Source: Algoriphagus sp. AGSA1
GTDB taxonomy: Bacteria; Bacteroidota; Bacteroidia; Cytophagales; Cyclobacteriaceae
Assembly (NCBI RefSeq): GCF_021390545.1
Contig: NZ_JAJUWR010000014.1
Location: 62,001-126,000, forward strand
DNA: 64,000 bases
Direction: 5' to 3'
Shown here: one piece after another, positions 9,058 to 18,216 of the stretch
Position numbering within the stretch: position 1 is the first letter of the stretch
How the letters are laid out: each line of letters starts with the position of its first letter
The notes under the pieces: generated by a model
Told to the model about the DNA's origin: nothing
What the model saw: only the letters and a program-made list of their open reading frames with translations
Databases searched by the model: none
Program-made: the position numbers and the translations under genes

Positions 9058-9858
9058 TTATGAAGCACAGGATTCCAGTTGGGCTTTAGCAAAATCGCTG
9101 CCTTTTTTAGCCGCATTTTGAATGAACAGGCATCCATCGGAGTCACCCATAGAGGTCATACAAAGACCTTTTCTGGACATAGCTTCAAGGTGATTTGGGT
9201 TTTTCTTGAGCACAGCATCAAAATCCTCCAAAGCCCATTGTAAGTAACCCGCATTCATGTAGGCAAAACCTCGGTTATAAAGACCTACAACATTGTCAGG
9301 CTCACGCTGAACATAATGATTGAAAGCAGCAGCGCATCCCATGGCGTCTCCTTGATAAGCGAGTGACATTCCTATATAAAAATAAACTTTTGGATGTTCA
9401 GGATTCATTTCTGATGCCCTTCTGAGAAATTCCTCAGCTTTGTCAAATTTCTGTGTCATGATCATGGTACGTCCGAGCAGATACAAGACCTCAAAATCCT
9501 CCGCATCTAATGTCGCCGCACGTAAAATCCTAGTCTCGGCATTTTCATAATCCTTTTGCTCAAAAAGTAACTTGGCCAAGCCTGCATATGCCTGTGCATA
9601 TTCATTGTCGATGGAGATGATGCGTTCATAGTCGGCCTTCGATTTTTCTAATTGACCAAGCTCTTCGTAGCACCTGGCACGCAAATGTAAGGCTTTGACG
9701 TCCGTCACATGAAAAAAAAGGTATTGGTTTAGGTTTTCAAGGGCATCCTCATATTTGTTATTGTTATAGAGTTGCTCGATTTTCTGAAGGCTGCTTGAGC
9801 ATGAGCTACTTGCAATTATCAATAAAATAATAGTCAGGGTACGGAAAAGTCGTTTCAT
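9058..9858 (-). CDS. Tetratricopeptide-repeat lipoprotein
   Basis: A 266-aa protein beginning with a lipoprotein signal (LTIILLIIASSSCSSS, lipid-modified Cys probably residue 20). From about residue 25 it consists of consecutive 34-residue TPR units, for example VKALHLRARCYEELGQLEKSKADYERII, AQAYAGLAKLLFEQKDYENAETRI and PKVYFYIGMSLAYQGDAMGCAAAFNHYV. TPR lipoproteins normally act as protein-protein scaffolds in the cell envelope. No specific partner can be named. It lies downstream of the his operon but is separated from it by a terminator hairpin. Confidence 0.88.
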   Translation of the reverse strand: MKRLFRTLTIILLIIASSSCSSSLQKIEQLYNNNKYEDALENLNQYLFFHVTDVKALHLRARCYEELGQLEKSKADYERIISIDNEYAQAYAGLAKLLFEQKDYENAETRILRAATLDAEDFEVLYLLGRTMIMTQKFDKAEEFLRRASEMNPEHPKVYFYIGMSLAYQGDAMGCAAAFNHYVQREPDNVVGLYNRGFAYMNAGYLQWALEDFDAVLKKNPNHLEAMSRKGLCMTSMGDSDGCLFIQNAAKKGSDFAKAQLESCAS

Positions 9859-9870
9859 GACTAAATAAAC

Positions 9871-9921
9871 AAAAAAAATAGGATTGGAAAAAATTTTTTC
9901 TGTGAAATTTTCCTAATCCTA
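9871..9921 (-). terminator. Probable rho-independent terminator of the his operon
   Basis: On the minus strand TAGGATTAGGAAAA pairs with TTTTCCAATCCTA (one-base bulge) and is followed by a run of eight T. It lies between the hisB stop (9977) and the TPR gene start (9858), so it can end his transcription. Confidence 0.65.
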
Positions 9922-9976
9922 AAATAAATTTTGACTAGAGCTTCAAGTTATTCGCCTAATCATAATTGTCTAACTA

Positions 9977-11074
9977 CTAGAGCACTCCCTTGGTACTAGG
10001 CAGCTGATTGATGTTTCTGGGGTCACGCATGACTGCCATTTTGATAGCCCGTGCCAAAGCTTTGAAGATAGCTTCGATCTTATGGTGTTCATTGTCTCCC
10101 TCTGCTTTGATGTTAAGGTTGCATTTGGCAGTATCAGAGAAGGATTTGAAGAAATGATAGAACATCTCGGTAGGCATATCGCCAACTTTTTCCCGCTTGA
10201 AATTCGCCTCCCAGACCATCCATGGACGCCCGCCAAAGTCTATTGCAGCCTGGGCAAGTACATCATCCATTGGTAATAAGAATCCATAGCGATAGATACC
10301 TTTCTTGTCGCCAAGTGCTTTCAGATAAGCCTCGCCAAGGGCCAATGCTGTATCTTCTATCGTGTGATGCTCGTCTATATGCAAATCTCCGTTTACTTTG
10401 ATTTCCAGATCAGTACTCCCATGTTTGCCTAGTTGCTCCAGCATATGGTCAAAGAAATGCAGACCCGTTTTGATATCGCAATGCCCATTTCCATCTAGGT
10501 TTAACTTAATGAAAATGTCAGTTTCCGAAGTTCTCCTTCGGACTTCCGCCGACCGGGGAGGCATCCTCAGAAAGTTATAGATCTCATCCCAATCTTTGGT
10601 GCTCAAGGCGGCTCTTTCAGTAGGCTCGCCTATAAATATAGCTTTGGCACCAAGATTCTCAGCAAGCTGCACGTCAGTCATCCTGTCTCCGATCACATAG
10701 GAGTTTTCCAGATCATATTCTTCTGAGAAGTATGCCGTTAAAAGTCCGGTATTAGGTTTTCGTGTTGGCGCATTTTCATATTCAAAACTCTTGTCCACAT
10801 GAATTTCCTTAAAGAAGATATTCTCCTGCTCCAAGGTCTTAAGCATCTTAAACTGCGCCGGCCAGAAGGTCTTCTCAGGAAAAGAAGCTGTGCCGAGCCC
10901 ATCTTGGTTGGTGACCATGACAAGTTCGAAATCAGTCTCTTCGGCTATCTTCCTTAGATTGGAAATAGCCTTTGGCAAAAACTCCAGTTTCTCTAAACTA
11001 TCTACCTGGAAATCAGTAGGTGGTTCTTTGATGATTGTCCCATCTCTATCGATAAAGAGTACTTTCTTTTTCAT
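9977..11074 (-). CDS. hisB: Bifunctional histidinol-phosphatase / imidazoleglycerol-phosphate dehydratase
   Basis: A 365-aa fusion catalysing two steps of histidine synthesis. The N-terminal HAD phosphatase domain (1-165) has the nucleophile motif [10 protein letters not shown] (Asp9/Asp11) and [16 protein letters not shown]. The linker [16 protein letters not shown] leads to the IGP dehydratase domain (about 175-365) with [28 protein letters not shown] and [17 protein letters not shown]. Both halves retain their metal-binding motifs. It is the last gene of the hisG-D-C-B operon, 3 bases after hisC. The fused form occurs in Bacteroidota and enterobacteria. Confidence 0.97.
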   Translation of the reverse strand: MKKKVLFIDRDGTIIKEPPTDFQVDSLEKLEFLPKAISNLRKIAEETDFELVMVTNQDGLGTASFPEKTFWPAQFKMLKTLEQENIFFKEIHVDKSFEYENAPTRKPNTGLLTAYFSEEYDLENSYVIGDRMTDVQLAENLGAKAIFIGEPTERAALSTKDWDEIYNFLRMPPRSAEVRRRTSETDIFIKLNLDGNGHCDIKTGLHFFDHMLEQLGKHGSTDLEIKVNGDLHIDEHHTIEDTALALGEAYLKALGDKKGIYRYGFLLPMDDVLAQAAIDFGGRPWMVWEANFKREKVGDMPTEMFYHFFKSFSDTAKCNLNIKAEGDNEHHKIEAIFKALARAIKMAVMRDPRNINQLPSTKGVL

Positions 11075-11077
11075 TGT

Positions 11078-12145
11078 TTATAGATTAAAGCTTTCTGCAT
11101 GGATTTTTTTTAAAGCCTGGATCAATGCCTCATTTTCAGCTCGGGTACCCACAGAGATGCGCAGACATTCTTCACAGAGCTGTACTTTCGACCGATTTCT
11201 GACGATGATTTTCTCCTCAATCAGGTCGTCATAGACATGGCTGGCATTTGGGATTTTAATCAAGAGGAAATTGGCATGCGAAGGATGGATTTTCTCCACG
11301 AAATCCAGTTCACTTATTTCTTTCCTGAGGTATTCTCTTTCCTGAAGGATATCGGCAATCATTGTATTGACCTTGTCCACTTTTTTAATAGCGTTCAACA
11401 CAGTCTGCTGGGTAAGACCAGAGATATTGTAAGGTGGCTTGATGCGATTAAGGATCTTAATCATTTTCTTGCCGGCGAAAGCCATCCCTAGCCGAAGTGA
11501 AGCCAAACCCCAAGCTTTGGAAAATGTCTGCATGACCACCAGATTATCATAGTCACCCAGATAGGAGGTAAAACTTGGCTCATCGCTGAAGTCTATATAC
11601 GCCTCATCCACCACAACTAGCCCCTTGAATTCGGTCAATAGCTTTAAAATATCTTCTCTTTTGACTTTATTTCCGCTGGGATTATTGGGCGAGCACACAA
11701 AGATGATTTTGGTGTGCTCATCCACATGATTTAGAATTAAATCAGGCTGAAGTTGGAAATCTGCCGTCAACGGAACTTTGCGGGTCTCCACATCATTGAT
11801 ACCAGCGCTCACCTCATACATACCATAGGTAGGAGGAAGAAGGATCACATTATCTTTTCCTGGATTGCAAAATGCCCTGAACAATAGATCTATAGCCTCA
11901 TCTGAACCGTTTCCCAAAAATATCTGGGATGCTTTTACGTTTTTTATTTTTGCGATTTCGGCCTTTAGTTCCAGCTGGTAAGGATCCGGGTACCTGTTGT
12001 GATCCTCATCAGTAATGGATCCGTACGGGTTCTCGTTGGCATCTAGAAATATGCCCTCCTTTCCGGTATATTCATCCCGTGCGGATGTATAGGGTTGGAG
12101 GTTTGCGATATGCGGTCTAAGTAAGGGGGTTAAGTCAAACTTCAT
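11078..12145 (-). CDS. hisC: Histidinol-phosphate aminotransferase
   Basis: A 355-aa PLP-dependent class I/II aminotransferase converting imidazole-acetol phosphate and glutamate to histidinol phosphate. Motifs are FLDANENPYGS near residue 33, YPDPYQ, FLGNGSDEAIDLL, VCSPNNPSGN, VVVDEAYIDFS and the PLP lysine in QTFSKAWGLASLRLGMAF. Length and motifs are normal. Its start overlaps the hisD stop by 4 bases (ATGA) and hisB follows 3 bases after its stop, showing tight operon packing. Confidence 0.97.
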   Translation of the reverse strand: MKFDLTPLLRPHIANLQPYTSARDEYTGKEGIFLDANENPYGSITDEDHNRYPDPYQLELKAEIAKIKNVKASQIFLGNGSDEAIDLLFRAFCNPGKDNVILLPPTYGMYEVSAGINDVETRKVPLTADFQLQPDLILNHVDEHTKIIFVCSPNNPSGNKVKREDILKLLTEFKGLVVVDEAYIDFSDEPSFTSYLGDYDNLVVMQTFSKAWGLASLRLGMAFAGKKMIKILNRIKPPYNISGLTQQTVLNAIKKVDKVNTMIADILQEREYLRKEISELDFVEKIHPSHANFLLIKIPNASHVYDDLIEEKIIVRNRSKVQLCEECLRISVGTRAENEALIQALKKIHAESFNL

Positions 12146-13437
12146 TTTTTCTGTTTTTTTAGATGTTTGAGTCTTATTGACACGGCATTTTTGTGAGCTT
12201 CCAGTAGCTCGTTTTCTGCCATGATTTCTATAGTGGGTCCTATATTTTTCAATCCTTCAGGACTGATTTTTTGATAGGTTATTTTCTTTACAAAGCTGTC
12301 TAAGGACACCCCGCTGTAATTTCTTGCATAGCCATAGGTAGGCAAGGTGTGATTGGTGCCGGAGGCATAGTCACCTGCAGATTCAGGAGTATAGTTTCCG
12401 ATAAAAACAGATCCCGCATTGTAGATAGCATCCACCGCCTCGTCTTCTTCCACTACGCTGATGATCAGATGCTCAGGAGCATAGAAATTGATCAGTTCTA
12501 TAGCGTCCTCCGTTTTGTCGATGATCACTGCTCTGGAATTAGTCAAGGCTTTTTTTGCGATATCCTTTCTTGGGAGATCTTCAAGTTGAGACTCCATTTC
12601 CTTGATTACCGCCTTCGCAAATTGCTCCGAATCCGTCACTAATATTACCTGGCTATCCACGCCATGTTCTGCCTGTGAAAGTAAATCGGCAGCTACAAAA
12701 GCAGGGTTTGCCGAAATATCAGCATAAACAAGAACTTCAGAAGGACCAGCGGGCATATCTATCGCCACTCCGTATTTAGTAGCTATCTGTTTGGCCGCGG
12801 TTACGTATTGATTGCCGGGACCAAAGATTTTATCCACCTGGGGTACGCTTTCAGTTCCAAACGTCATTGCGGCGATCGCCTGGGCACCACCGACTTTCAC
12901 TATTTTGGTGATACCCACCAAATCAGCGGTGTAAAGGATTGCCGGATGGATTTTCCCTTCTTTATTCGGAGGAGTACACAGCACGATTTCCTTGCAACCG
13001 GCCAATACGGCAGGAATGCCAAGCATGAGCACGGTGCTGAAAAGCGGTGCAGTTCCTCCGGGGATATAAAGCCCCACCTTTTGGATAGGTATGCTTTTTC
13101 TTCTGCAAACTACCCCAGGCATAACTTCATCTACCAGATCCGGTGTAGTCTGTGCCATATGAAATCGCTCAATATTAGTCTTGGCCGCCTGTATTGCTTC
13201 TTTTAGGGCAGGGGATAGGGCAGCTGAGGCAGCCTGTATTTCTACCTCGGATGGATAGAGGGATTCCAATTCAACGTGATCGTATTCTGCTGCGAATTTG
13301 AACAGGGCTTTGTCCCGATTTCTCTTCACTTTTCGCAGGATAGGCTTTACTATTTTATTTATCTGCTTGGTTTTAATGGTGGGCCGGGCCAATTGTTTTT
13401 TCCAAGTTTCCTTTGCAGGATTATCCAGGATTTTCAT
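12142..13437 (-). CDS. hisD: Histidinol dehydrogenase
   Basis: A 431-aa zinc enzyme oxidising L-histidinol to L-histidine with NAD+. Family motifs are GLYIPGGTAPLFSTVLMLGIPA, KVGGAQAIAAMTFGT, DKIFGPGNQYVTAAK, DMPAGPSEVLVYAD, SQAEHGVDSQ and PEHLII. The metal and catalytic residues appear intact. It overlaps hisC by 4 bases and follows hisG after 39 bases. Its ATG at 13435-13437 gives the family N-terminus ILDNPAKETW. Confidence 0.97.
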   Translation of the reverse strand: MKILDNPAKETWKKQLARPTIKTKQINKIVKPILRKVKRNRDKALFKFAAEYDHVELESLYPSEVEIQAASAALSPALKEAIQAAKTNIERFHMAQTTPDLVDEVMPGVVCRRKSIPIQKVGLYIPGGTAPLFSTVLMLGIPAVLAGCKEIVLCTPPNKEGKIHPAILYTADLVGITKIVKVGGAQAIAAMTFGTESVPQVDKIFGPGNQYVTAAKQIATKYGVAIDMPAGPSEVLVYADISANPAFVAADLLSQAEHGVDSQVILVTDSEQFAKAVIKEMESQLEDLPRKDIAKKALTNSRAVIIDKTEDAIELINFYAPEHLIISVVEEDEAVDAIYNAGSVFIGNYTPESAGDYASGTNHTLPTYGYARNYSGVSLDSFVKKITYQKISPEGLKNIGPTIEIMAENELLEAHKNAVSIRLKHLKKQKK

Positions 13438-13476
13438 CTTTTGTCTGGTCTAGGAGGTGAATAGAGTAGCTTGTAT

Positions 13477-14337
13477 TTAGAGAATCATTTTTTCTATAGG
13501 AACCACCAGAATACCTTCCGCGCCTGCAGCCCGGAGTTCCTCGATATTTTCCCAGAACTGATCCTCGTTCAATACGGAGTGTACGGAAGACCAGCCTTCT
13601 TGTGCCAGTGGCAAAATAGTAGGGCTGCGCATGCCCGGTATCAAGCTGGTGATCTTTTCAATGGATTCATTCGGTGCATTGAGCAACACATATTTGCTGC
13701 TTTTGCCTTTCTGAACGGCGTTGATTCTGAAGAGTAATTTCTCTGCGATTTCTTTTTTCCAATCCTCAAGATCATTATTGGCGATCAAAACTGCCTCGGA
13801 TTTGAAGATCTCTTCTACCTCTTTCAGTCCATTCATCATCAGTGTGGAGCCGGAGCTCACAATATCGCAGATACCTTCTGCCAGTCCTATGCTGGGCGCT
13901 ATTTCCACTGAACCTGATATCTCATGTATATCTGCGCTGATATTTTGGCTTTTGAGGTAGTCCCCCAATATTTTTGGGTAGGAAGTCGCTATGCTTTTTC
14001 CCTGGAAAAAATGAACTCCGGTGTATTCCTGACCTTTGGCTACTGCAAGAGAAAGTCTGCATTTAGAAAATCCCAAGGCTTTCATGGTAGTGACATTTTT
14101 GTCTTTTTCCACTACCTCGTTTTGGCCTACGATTCCCAGATCAGCCACTCCATCAGCTACATATCCGGGGATATCATCGTCGCGGAGAAATAAGAATTCA
14201 ATAGGGAAATTGGTGGAAGTGGACTTGAGTTTGCCTGTTCCATTATAAAATTTGATGCCACATTCTTTGATGAGGCTAAGTGAGTCTTCAGATAATCGAC
14301 CGCTTTTCTGTACGGCAATACGGATAATTTTTTCCAT
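13477..14337 (-). CDS. hisG: ATP phosphoribosyltransferase, long form
   Basis: A 286-aa enzyme for the first committed step of histidine synthesis (ATP + PRPP). The N-terminus IRIAVQKSGRLSEDSLSLI, DIPGYVADGVADLGIVGQNEV and ISGSVEIAPSIGLAEGICDIVSSGSTL are characteristic. The length and a C-terminal domain (about 210-286, ending GILVVPIEKMIL) identify the long HisG form, which is usually feedback-inhibited by histidine and needs no HisZ. It is the first structural gene of the operon. The leader peptide and attenuator lie 43-179 bases upstream. Confidence 0.97.
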   Translation of the reverse strand: MEKIIRIAVQKSGRLSEDSLSLIKECGIKFYNGTGKLKSTSTNFPIEFLFLRDDDIPGYVADGVADLGIVGQNEVVEKDKNVTTMKALGFSKCRLSLAVAKGQEYTGVHFFQGKSIATSYPKILGDYLKSQNISADIHEISGSVEIAPSIGLAEGICDIVSSGSTLMMNGLKEVEEIFKSEAVLIANNDLEDWKKEIAEKLLFRINAVQKGKSSKYVLLNAPNESIEKITSLIPGMRSPTILPLAQEGWSSVHSVLNEDQFWENIEELRAAGAEGILVVPIEKMIL

Positions 14338-14379
14338 GTTGGCAAGTTACGCTAAGAAGTAAAAGATTGTAAGGGTTTT

Positions 14380-14443
14380 GGTGAAAAGCGGAATCCCTGT
14401 CATCGGCTTCACCGGTTGTATAAAATTATTCCTCAGGAGGAAT
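14380..14443 (-). promoter_or_regulatory. Putative his operon transcription attenuator
   Basis: On the minus strand three pairings compete. ATTCCTC pairs with GAGGAAT (14443-14428), overlapping the last leader codons. The same GGAAT can pair with ATTCC (14394-14390). GGTGAAGC (14413-14406) pairs with GCTTTTCACC (14389-14380, two-base bulge). The second and third pairings exclude each other. A ribosome stalled on the His codons would mask the first arm and favour the second, antiterminating, pairing. The tract after the last stem is only moderately T-rich, so termination strength is uncertain. Confidence 0.6.
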
Positions 14444-14516
14444 GATGGAAGTGATGCATCAAGTTGCCTTGACGTGCAGTTGCTAAAAAATCAATATTTC
14501 TATTGCTGTTTTCCAT
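14433..14516 (-). CDS. hisL: his operon leader peptide
   Basis: A 27-codon frame from ATG (14516) to TGA (14433) encodes a peptide ending QGNLMHHFHHSS, with four histidines in five residues (positions 21, 22, 24, 25). It starts about 10 bases after a consensus Bacteroidota -7 element, so the transcript would be nearly leaderless, and it ends 95 bases before hisG. A His-codon run followed by alternative stems directly before a his operon is the hallmark of leader-peptide attenuation. It is too short for ordinary gene callers. The symbol follows the enterobacterial hisL by analogy. Confidence 0.85.
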   Translation of the reverse strand: MENSNRNIDFLATARQGNLMHHFHHSS

Positions 14517-14525
14517 TATCGTTGG

Positions 14526-14556
14526 CAAAGATAGGGGGTCACTGAGAAAATGCAAA
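14526..14556 (-). promoter_or_regulatory. his operon promoter (Bacteroidota type)
   Basis: On the minus strand TTTG (14556-14553), 19 bases, then TATCTTTG (14533-14526) matches the Bacteroidota -33/-7 consensus TTTG-N19-TAnnTTTG exactly. The predicted start of transcription is around 14519-14523, only a few bases before the leader-peptide ATG. Confidence 0.75.
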
Positions 14557-14605
14557 TCAGATTGGTTTTTTTTGAGAATTTACTTTGGGGACAGTCAAGT
14601 AGGGT

Positions 14606-15700
14606 TCAATTTCCTATGCCCAAAAGTATTTCCAGGCTTTGATAATTTCCTGAAAGTGCATCGGTTATCAAATTATTCCATTTATCCTGGATCTCTTTAT
14701 TCAGCCCATGTTTGGTTTGCTGATCATAAAGCTCCTGCATCCGGTTCATTTCCCTATAGGCATCCCAGTATATATCATTGAGTTTTGCCTCAAATAAGTA
14801 AGGGTCAGTATCCATTGACTTTAGCTTTTCCTTCATGCGGTCAGCCGCTATTCTGGTGATGTCAAAGTGCCGTTGCTCATGGTTGCTGGCATAACTGTCG
14901 GCATGTTTGACCCAGGATTGCGCAGGGATCATATATACTTTGATCTCAATGTTTTGTATGATTTCACCATCTTCCACAGTAGCGTTTCCCTCTATGGATA
15001 GACTGCTGAAAATCGTGGCATTAAAAGAACTGAGGGGACTGGGGGATTCTTTGAAGTCATCCCATGTCAACGGTCTGCCAGGGTCATAAAACACCGTGTC
15101 CGCTGTACTTTTACGTACCGGGTCAATGATGTTAAGACGCACTTTTTTTGCAAGTAGTCTATTACCCATGCTCTGCGCACTTATCCAATCGTCAAAGTAT
15201 TTCCATCCGTTCTCGAACAAACTCCTGACAGCTGGCTCAATATGATGGGGTTGGTTTATCGGGCGACGATAATTGGTTTTGCTTTGAAAGTCCACCAGAT
15301 GTTCCGGTTCATTTGGACCGATCAAAAAGAAACCCAATTTCAATTCTATCTCTCCTTTATAGGCTTTCCAATCCGCTTGGTAGATTTCGCTTTGATCAAG
15401 CGTATGGATTTTGACCAATATGTTGTGACTAGGGGCGTGGGTGGGTTTTATTTTTGATCGGTATAGAGCAAGGGTTTGTTCAGCTAGTTTTCCGTCGAAT
15501 GTCAGTGAATGTGCTTTTCGCTGGGCATCAAATAACCGCCCGACTTCTTTGCGACCTCGGGTGTCCAGGAGCTGATCAAAGCGGTAATTTCTCTCTTGCG
15601 CAGGAAGTTCACCAGGCTGTAGCTTCAGGATAATGTCCTGTGCGCAAGAAATGCCGGAAGAAATAAATATAGCTATGATTGCCAGTAGCAATGCCTTCAT
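14606..15700 (-). CDS. Exported DUF922-like putative metal-binding protein
   Basis: A 364-aa protein with a signal peptide (ALLLAIIAIFISSGISCAQ). The middle part has PLTWDDFKESPSPLSSFNATIFS, and then ASNHEQRHFDITRIAADRM, an H-E-x-x-H-F pattern like that of the DUF922 family, proposed to be zinc-dependent peptidases. The region before it (about 25-170) has no recognised domain. Activity is unproven. It is the next gene on the minus strand upstream of the his promoter and is expressed as its own unit as far as can be seen. Confidence 0.7.
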   Translation of the reverse strand: MKALLLAIIAIFISSGISCAQDIILKLQPGELPAQERNYRFDQLLDTRGRKEVGRLFDAQRKAHSLTFDGKLAEQTLALYRSKIKPTHAPSHNILVKIHTLDQSEIYQADWKAYKGEIELKLGFFLIGPNEPEHLVDFQSKTNYRRPINQPHHIEPAVRSLFENGWKYFDDWISAQSMGNRLLAKKVRLNIIDPVRKSTADTVFYDPGRPLTWDDFKESPSPLSSFNATIFSSLSIEGNATVEDGEIIQNIEIKVYMIPAQSWVKHADSYASNHEQRHFDITRIAADRMKEKLKSMDTDPYLFEAKLNDIYWDAYREMNRMQELYDQQTKHGLNKEIQDKWNNLITDALSGNYQSLEILLGIGN

Positions 15701-15828
15701 AAATCTGAAAACGGCTTAGATTTTGAAAAGTTAAAGAAATGGGTTCCGTGGAGCTGGAGCAAGGAGGTAAGCCAATAGTAGGTAGAAGTATATCTCCAAA
15801 AGTGGAAACTTCATTTCTATCAAACTAC

Positions 15829-16311
15829 TTATACTTGCCCTTTTGAACTTTCAGAAATAACTCTTGCCAAAAGAGCTATTTGCCCCAAATGGTAAATGTC
15901 ATGATGAAGTACACCCAGGATCAATTCATAATAGGTGTAGGTATGATCACCGAATTTCTTTTCTAAAATCCCTTCCTCAAATGATGAGAAATATTCCAGC
16001 CAGGCTTCTTGTGAAGCATGCAGACGATCCAATGTAAGATTCCATTCTTCCTCAGAAGGATCTTTTATCGGCAAAAAGAAATTATGGGATGGGCTGGAGT
16101 AGGTGTTTTTGTGGATCCCTTCAAGCACAAGTTCCCTCCAACTTATGAGGTGATTGAGGATCTCCCAAATGGAATTGGTCTTGGGGGAAAATTTATAAGC
16201 TGCCAGTTCTGGAGTAATCTGCGCTAATTTATCTACAAAGTTTACCCCTATCCAGGGATTTTGATTGTATTGCTTGGAAAAAAGGCTACGGATTCTCTGG
16301 GATTCTTTCAT
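15829..16311 (-). CDS. DinB-family protein
   Basis: A 160-aa four-helix-bundle protein. The DinB/YfiT metal triad is suggested by His in IWEILNHLISWRELVLEG and two His in LGVLHHDIYHLGQIALLARV. Family members include thiol-dependent transferases such as bacillithiol transferases, as well as uncharacterised stress proteins. The ATG at 16309-16311 was chosen; the open frame runs 25 codons further to a GTG, but the extension has no family similarity. The substrate is unknown and the protein is cytoplasmic. Confidence 0.85.
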   Translation of the reverse strand: MKESQRIRSLFSKQYNQNPWIGVNFVDKLAQITPELAAYKFSPKTNSIWEILNHLISWRELVLEGIHKNTYSSPSHNFFLPIKDPSEEEWNLTLDRLHASQEAWLEYFSSFEEGILEKKFGDHTYTYYELILGVLHHDIYHLGQIALLARVISESSKGQV

Positions 16312-16491
16312 ACGATCAGGATTTACTAATTCAGAAAAATACAAAATTGAAAGCGAATTAGCTTGGTCACCCAGCGGCAGAGCCACTTAGTTCCGATAGC
16401 AAATGTTCGGATTCTGCCCAACTGGTTTTACAAATGATAATGGCCTGCCCAAATAATTTTAGGCAGGCCAGTTGGATTTTGAAATTGGTGA

Positions 16492-17700
16492 TTATTGAAA
16501 CAGCAAAGGTGCAAACTGCGTCAGATACACACGCCAGTTTCTCCAGATATGTCCTCCTTCAGATTCTATATACTTATAAGGCATGCCCATAGCGTCCAGT
16601 TTAGCTCTGTATTCTGTATTGGCATCGTATAGGAAGTCGGTTTTTCCGATTGCGATCCAGTACAGCTTATAACCATTATCCATTTGGTTTTTCAGTGTGC
16701 CGTCTATGTCACTGTAAACACTGTTGCTAGCATCTTCTCTAGGCATGATCGCTGCGGAGAACAGTCCCATGTAGTCAAATGTGTTAGGATAAAACCTGGA
16801 AATATGCATGGTATGATAGCCTCCCATAGACAGCCCGGCAATAGCCCGGTTCGCTTTGTCTTTCTTTACCTGATAGTTGCTTTCTACGAATTTGACAATA
16901 TCCATGAAATTTGCCTCGTAGGTTCCGTCCATCGTTTTGGGGATCATAAAGGCCGGTTTATACATGCCTTCACTTCCCTCACCGGGAGCGGCATCTTGGA
17001 TCACATTACCATTAGGCATGACTACGATCATCGGTTTAGCTTTACCTTGGGCTATCAGGTTATCCATAATCTGAGCTGTCCTTCCCAATGCAATCCATGC
17101 CTCCTCATCACCACCTGCTCCGTGAAGTAAATATAATACAGGAAATTTCTCCTTTGACTTTTCGTATCCCGGAGGGGTATATACCGTAAGCCTCCGATCC
17201 ATTCCCAATCCCGGGGAATCATACCATCTTCGTGTGACCGATCCGTGAGGTACATCTTTTACTTTGTAAAGTGCGGCCTGACCTTCACCCACAAGAAATA
17301 CATTGGTGACTGAAGCTACATCACGAATGAGGAATGGATTGTTTGGATCTGTGATTTTGAGCCCATCTACGATAAAAGAATAGCTATACAATTCAGGATC
17401 GAGAGATTCTGTAGTAAAAGACCAGATGCCTTTGTCATCTTTGGTCAAGTCAGCTGATCCAGGCCCATCCATTTCTCCCATAGGGGTTTCCATTTTTACG
17501 GTAGGCAAGAAGTCACCTGTCACCTGTACCTTTTCTGCATTAGGTGCAAACATGCGAAAAGTGACACGGTCGTCCTCATGGATTTCGGGAGAAGTAATCT
17601 GCTGGGCTCCGAATAAGGCTTCCTGGGCTTGGGTGTGTGTTCCAAACAGAAAGAGTAAAAAGGGCAGGAATAAGTTTTTTTTCATAAGAGAAGAGTTCAT
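16492..17700 (-). CDS. Secreted CE1/esterase-D family esterase with N-terminal carbohydrate-binding-like domain
   Basis: A 402-aa protein with signal peptide FLPFLLFLFGTHTQAQ. Residues about 35-130 form an immunoglobulin-like E-set/CBM48-type domain (VTFRMFAPNAEKVQVTGDFL). The alpha/beta hydrolase domain follows: YTPPGYEKSKEKFPVLYLLHGAGG (oxyanion region), the nucleophile Ser in IAGLSMGGYHTMHISR, and the catalytic His in ESEGGHIWRNWRVYL. This layout matches feruloyl/acetyl xylan esterases that remove acyl groups from plant polysaccharides. Start M1 or M6 (17685) are both possible. The exact substrate is inferred only. Confidence 0.85.
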   Translation of the reverse strand: MNSSLMKKNLFLPFLLFLFGTHTQAQEALFGAQQITSPEIHEDDRVTFRMFAPNAEKVQVTGDFLPTVKMETPMGEMDGPGSADLTKDDKGIWSFTTESLDPELYSYSFIVDGLKITDPNNPFLIRDVASVTNVFLVGEGQAALYKVKDVPHGSVTRRWYDSPGLGMDRRLTVYTPPGYEKSKEKFPVLYLLHGAGGDEEAWIALGRTAQIMDNLIAQGKAKPMIVVMPNGNVIQDAAPGEGSEGMYKPAFMIPKTMDGTYEANFMDIVKFVESNYQVKKDKANRAIAGLSMGGYHTMHISRFYPNTFDYMGLFSAAIMPREDASNSVYSDIDGTLKNQMDNGYKLYWIAIGKTDFLYDANTEYRAKLDAMGMPYKYIESEGGHIWRNWRVYLTQFAPLLFQ

Positions 17701-18061
17701 TTTAAGTTAATTGGATCTGATCGTTTCAGTATAAACAGGCGGTTTTATTTCTATTGTGTCATGATGACAATTACGGTATTATGCTGATGAATTCCAAATA
17801 AAACACCCTATTTAAGATTAGAAAAGCAAGATCGACCTAGGTGAACTAAAGTGATTTGTGCGATCTAGTATTACTGGGAATAGAAATCTGTCCGGGTTTG
17901 GATGAACAAGTTGTATTCTAGCGGACGAAGGGTGTCCAAAAACGTACAGATATACTTTTGGTAAAAATCCAGTTCCAGTTTTTCTCATCATTTTCAAAAT
18001 TAAATTTCCTTAACAAGCAAGAGTCCGCGCAACCTACAAAATGCAGGGATAAGAGTGGAAA

Positions 18062-18086
18062 TGTCCGCTAGTAATACAGTCGGACA
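18062..18086. promoter_or_regulatory. TGTCCG-N13-CGGACA dyad, possible activator site
   Basis: TGTCCG (18062-18067) and CGGACA (18081-18086) form a perfect inverted repeat about 130-150 bases upstream of a sigma-54-like promoter, the usual place for an enhancer-binding protein. A looser copy, TGTCCG...CGGAC, lies at 17889-17926. Confidence 0.45.
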
Positions 18087-18216
18087 GAGAAGTGACCATA
18101 TTTTGTACATGTTTTAAGTGATTGCTGAAATTTTTTCAGAATTAAATTTTGGATTTTAACTTTTTATTGAGGTTTCGGAAATATTCTTGGAACTGTGGGA
18201 CAAATTGAAAATTGGA

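Noticed and set aside
10500..10570. Arg-rich [10 protein letters not shown] stretch in hisB as a repeat insertion
   Set aside because: This is the normal linker before the dehydratase domain in fused HisB.
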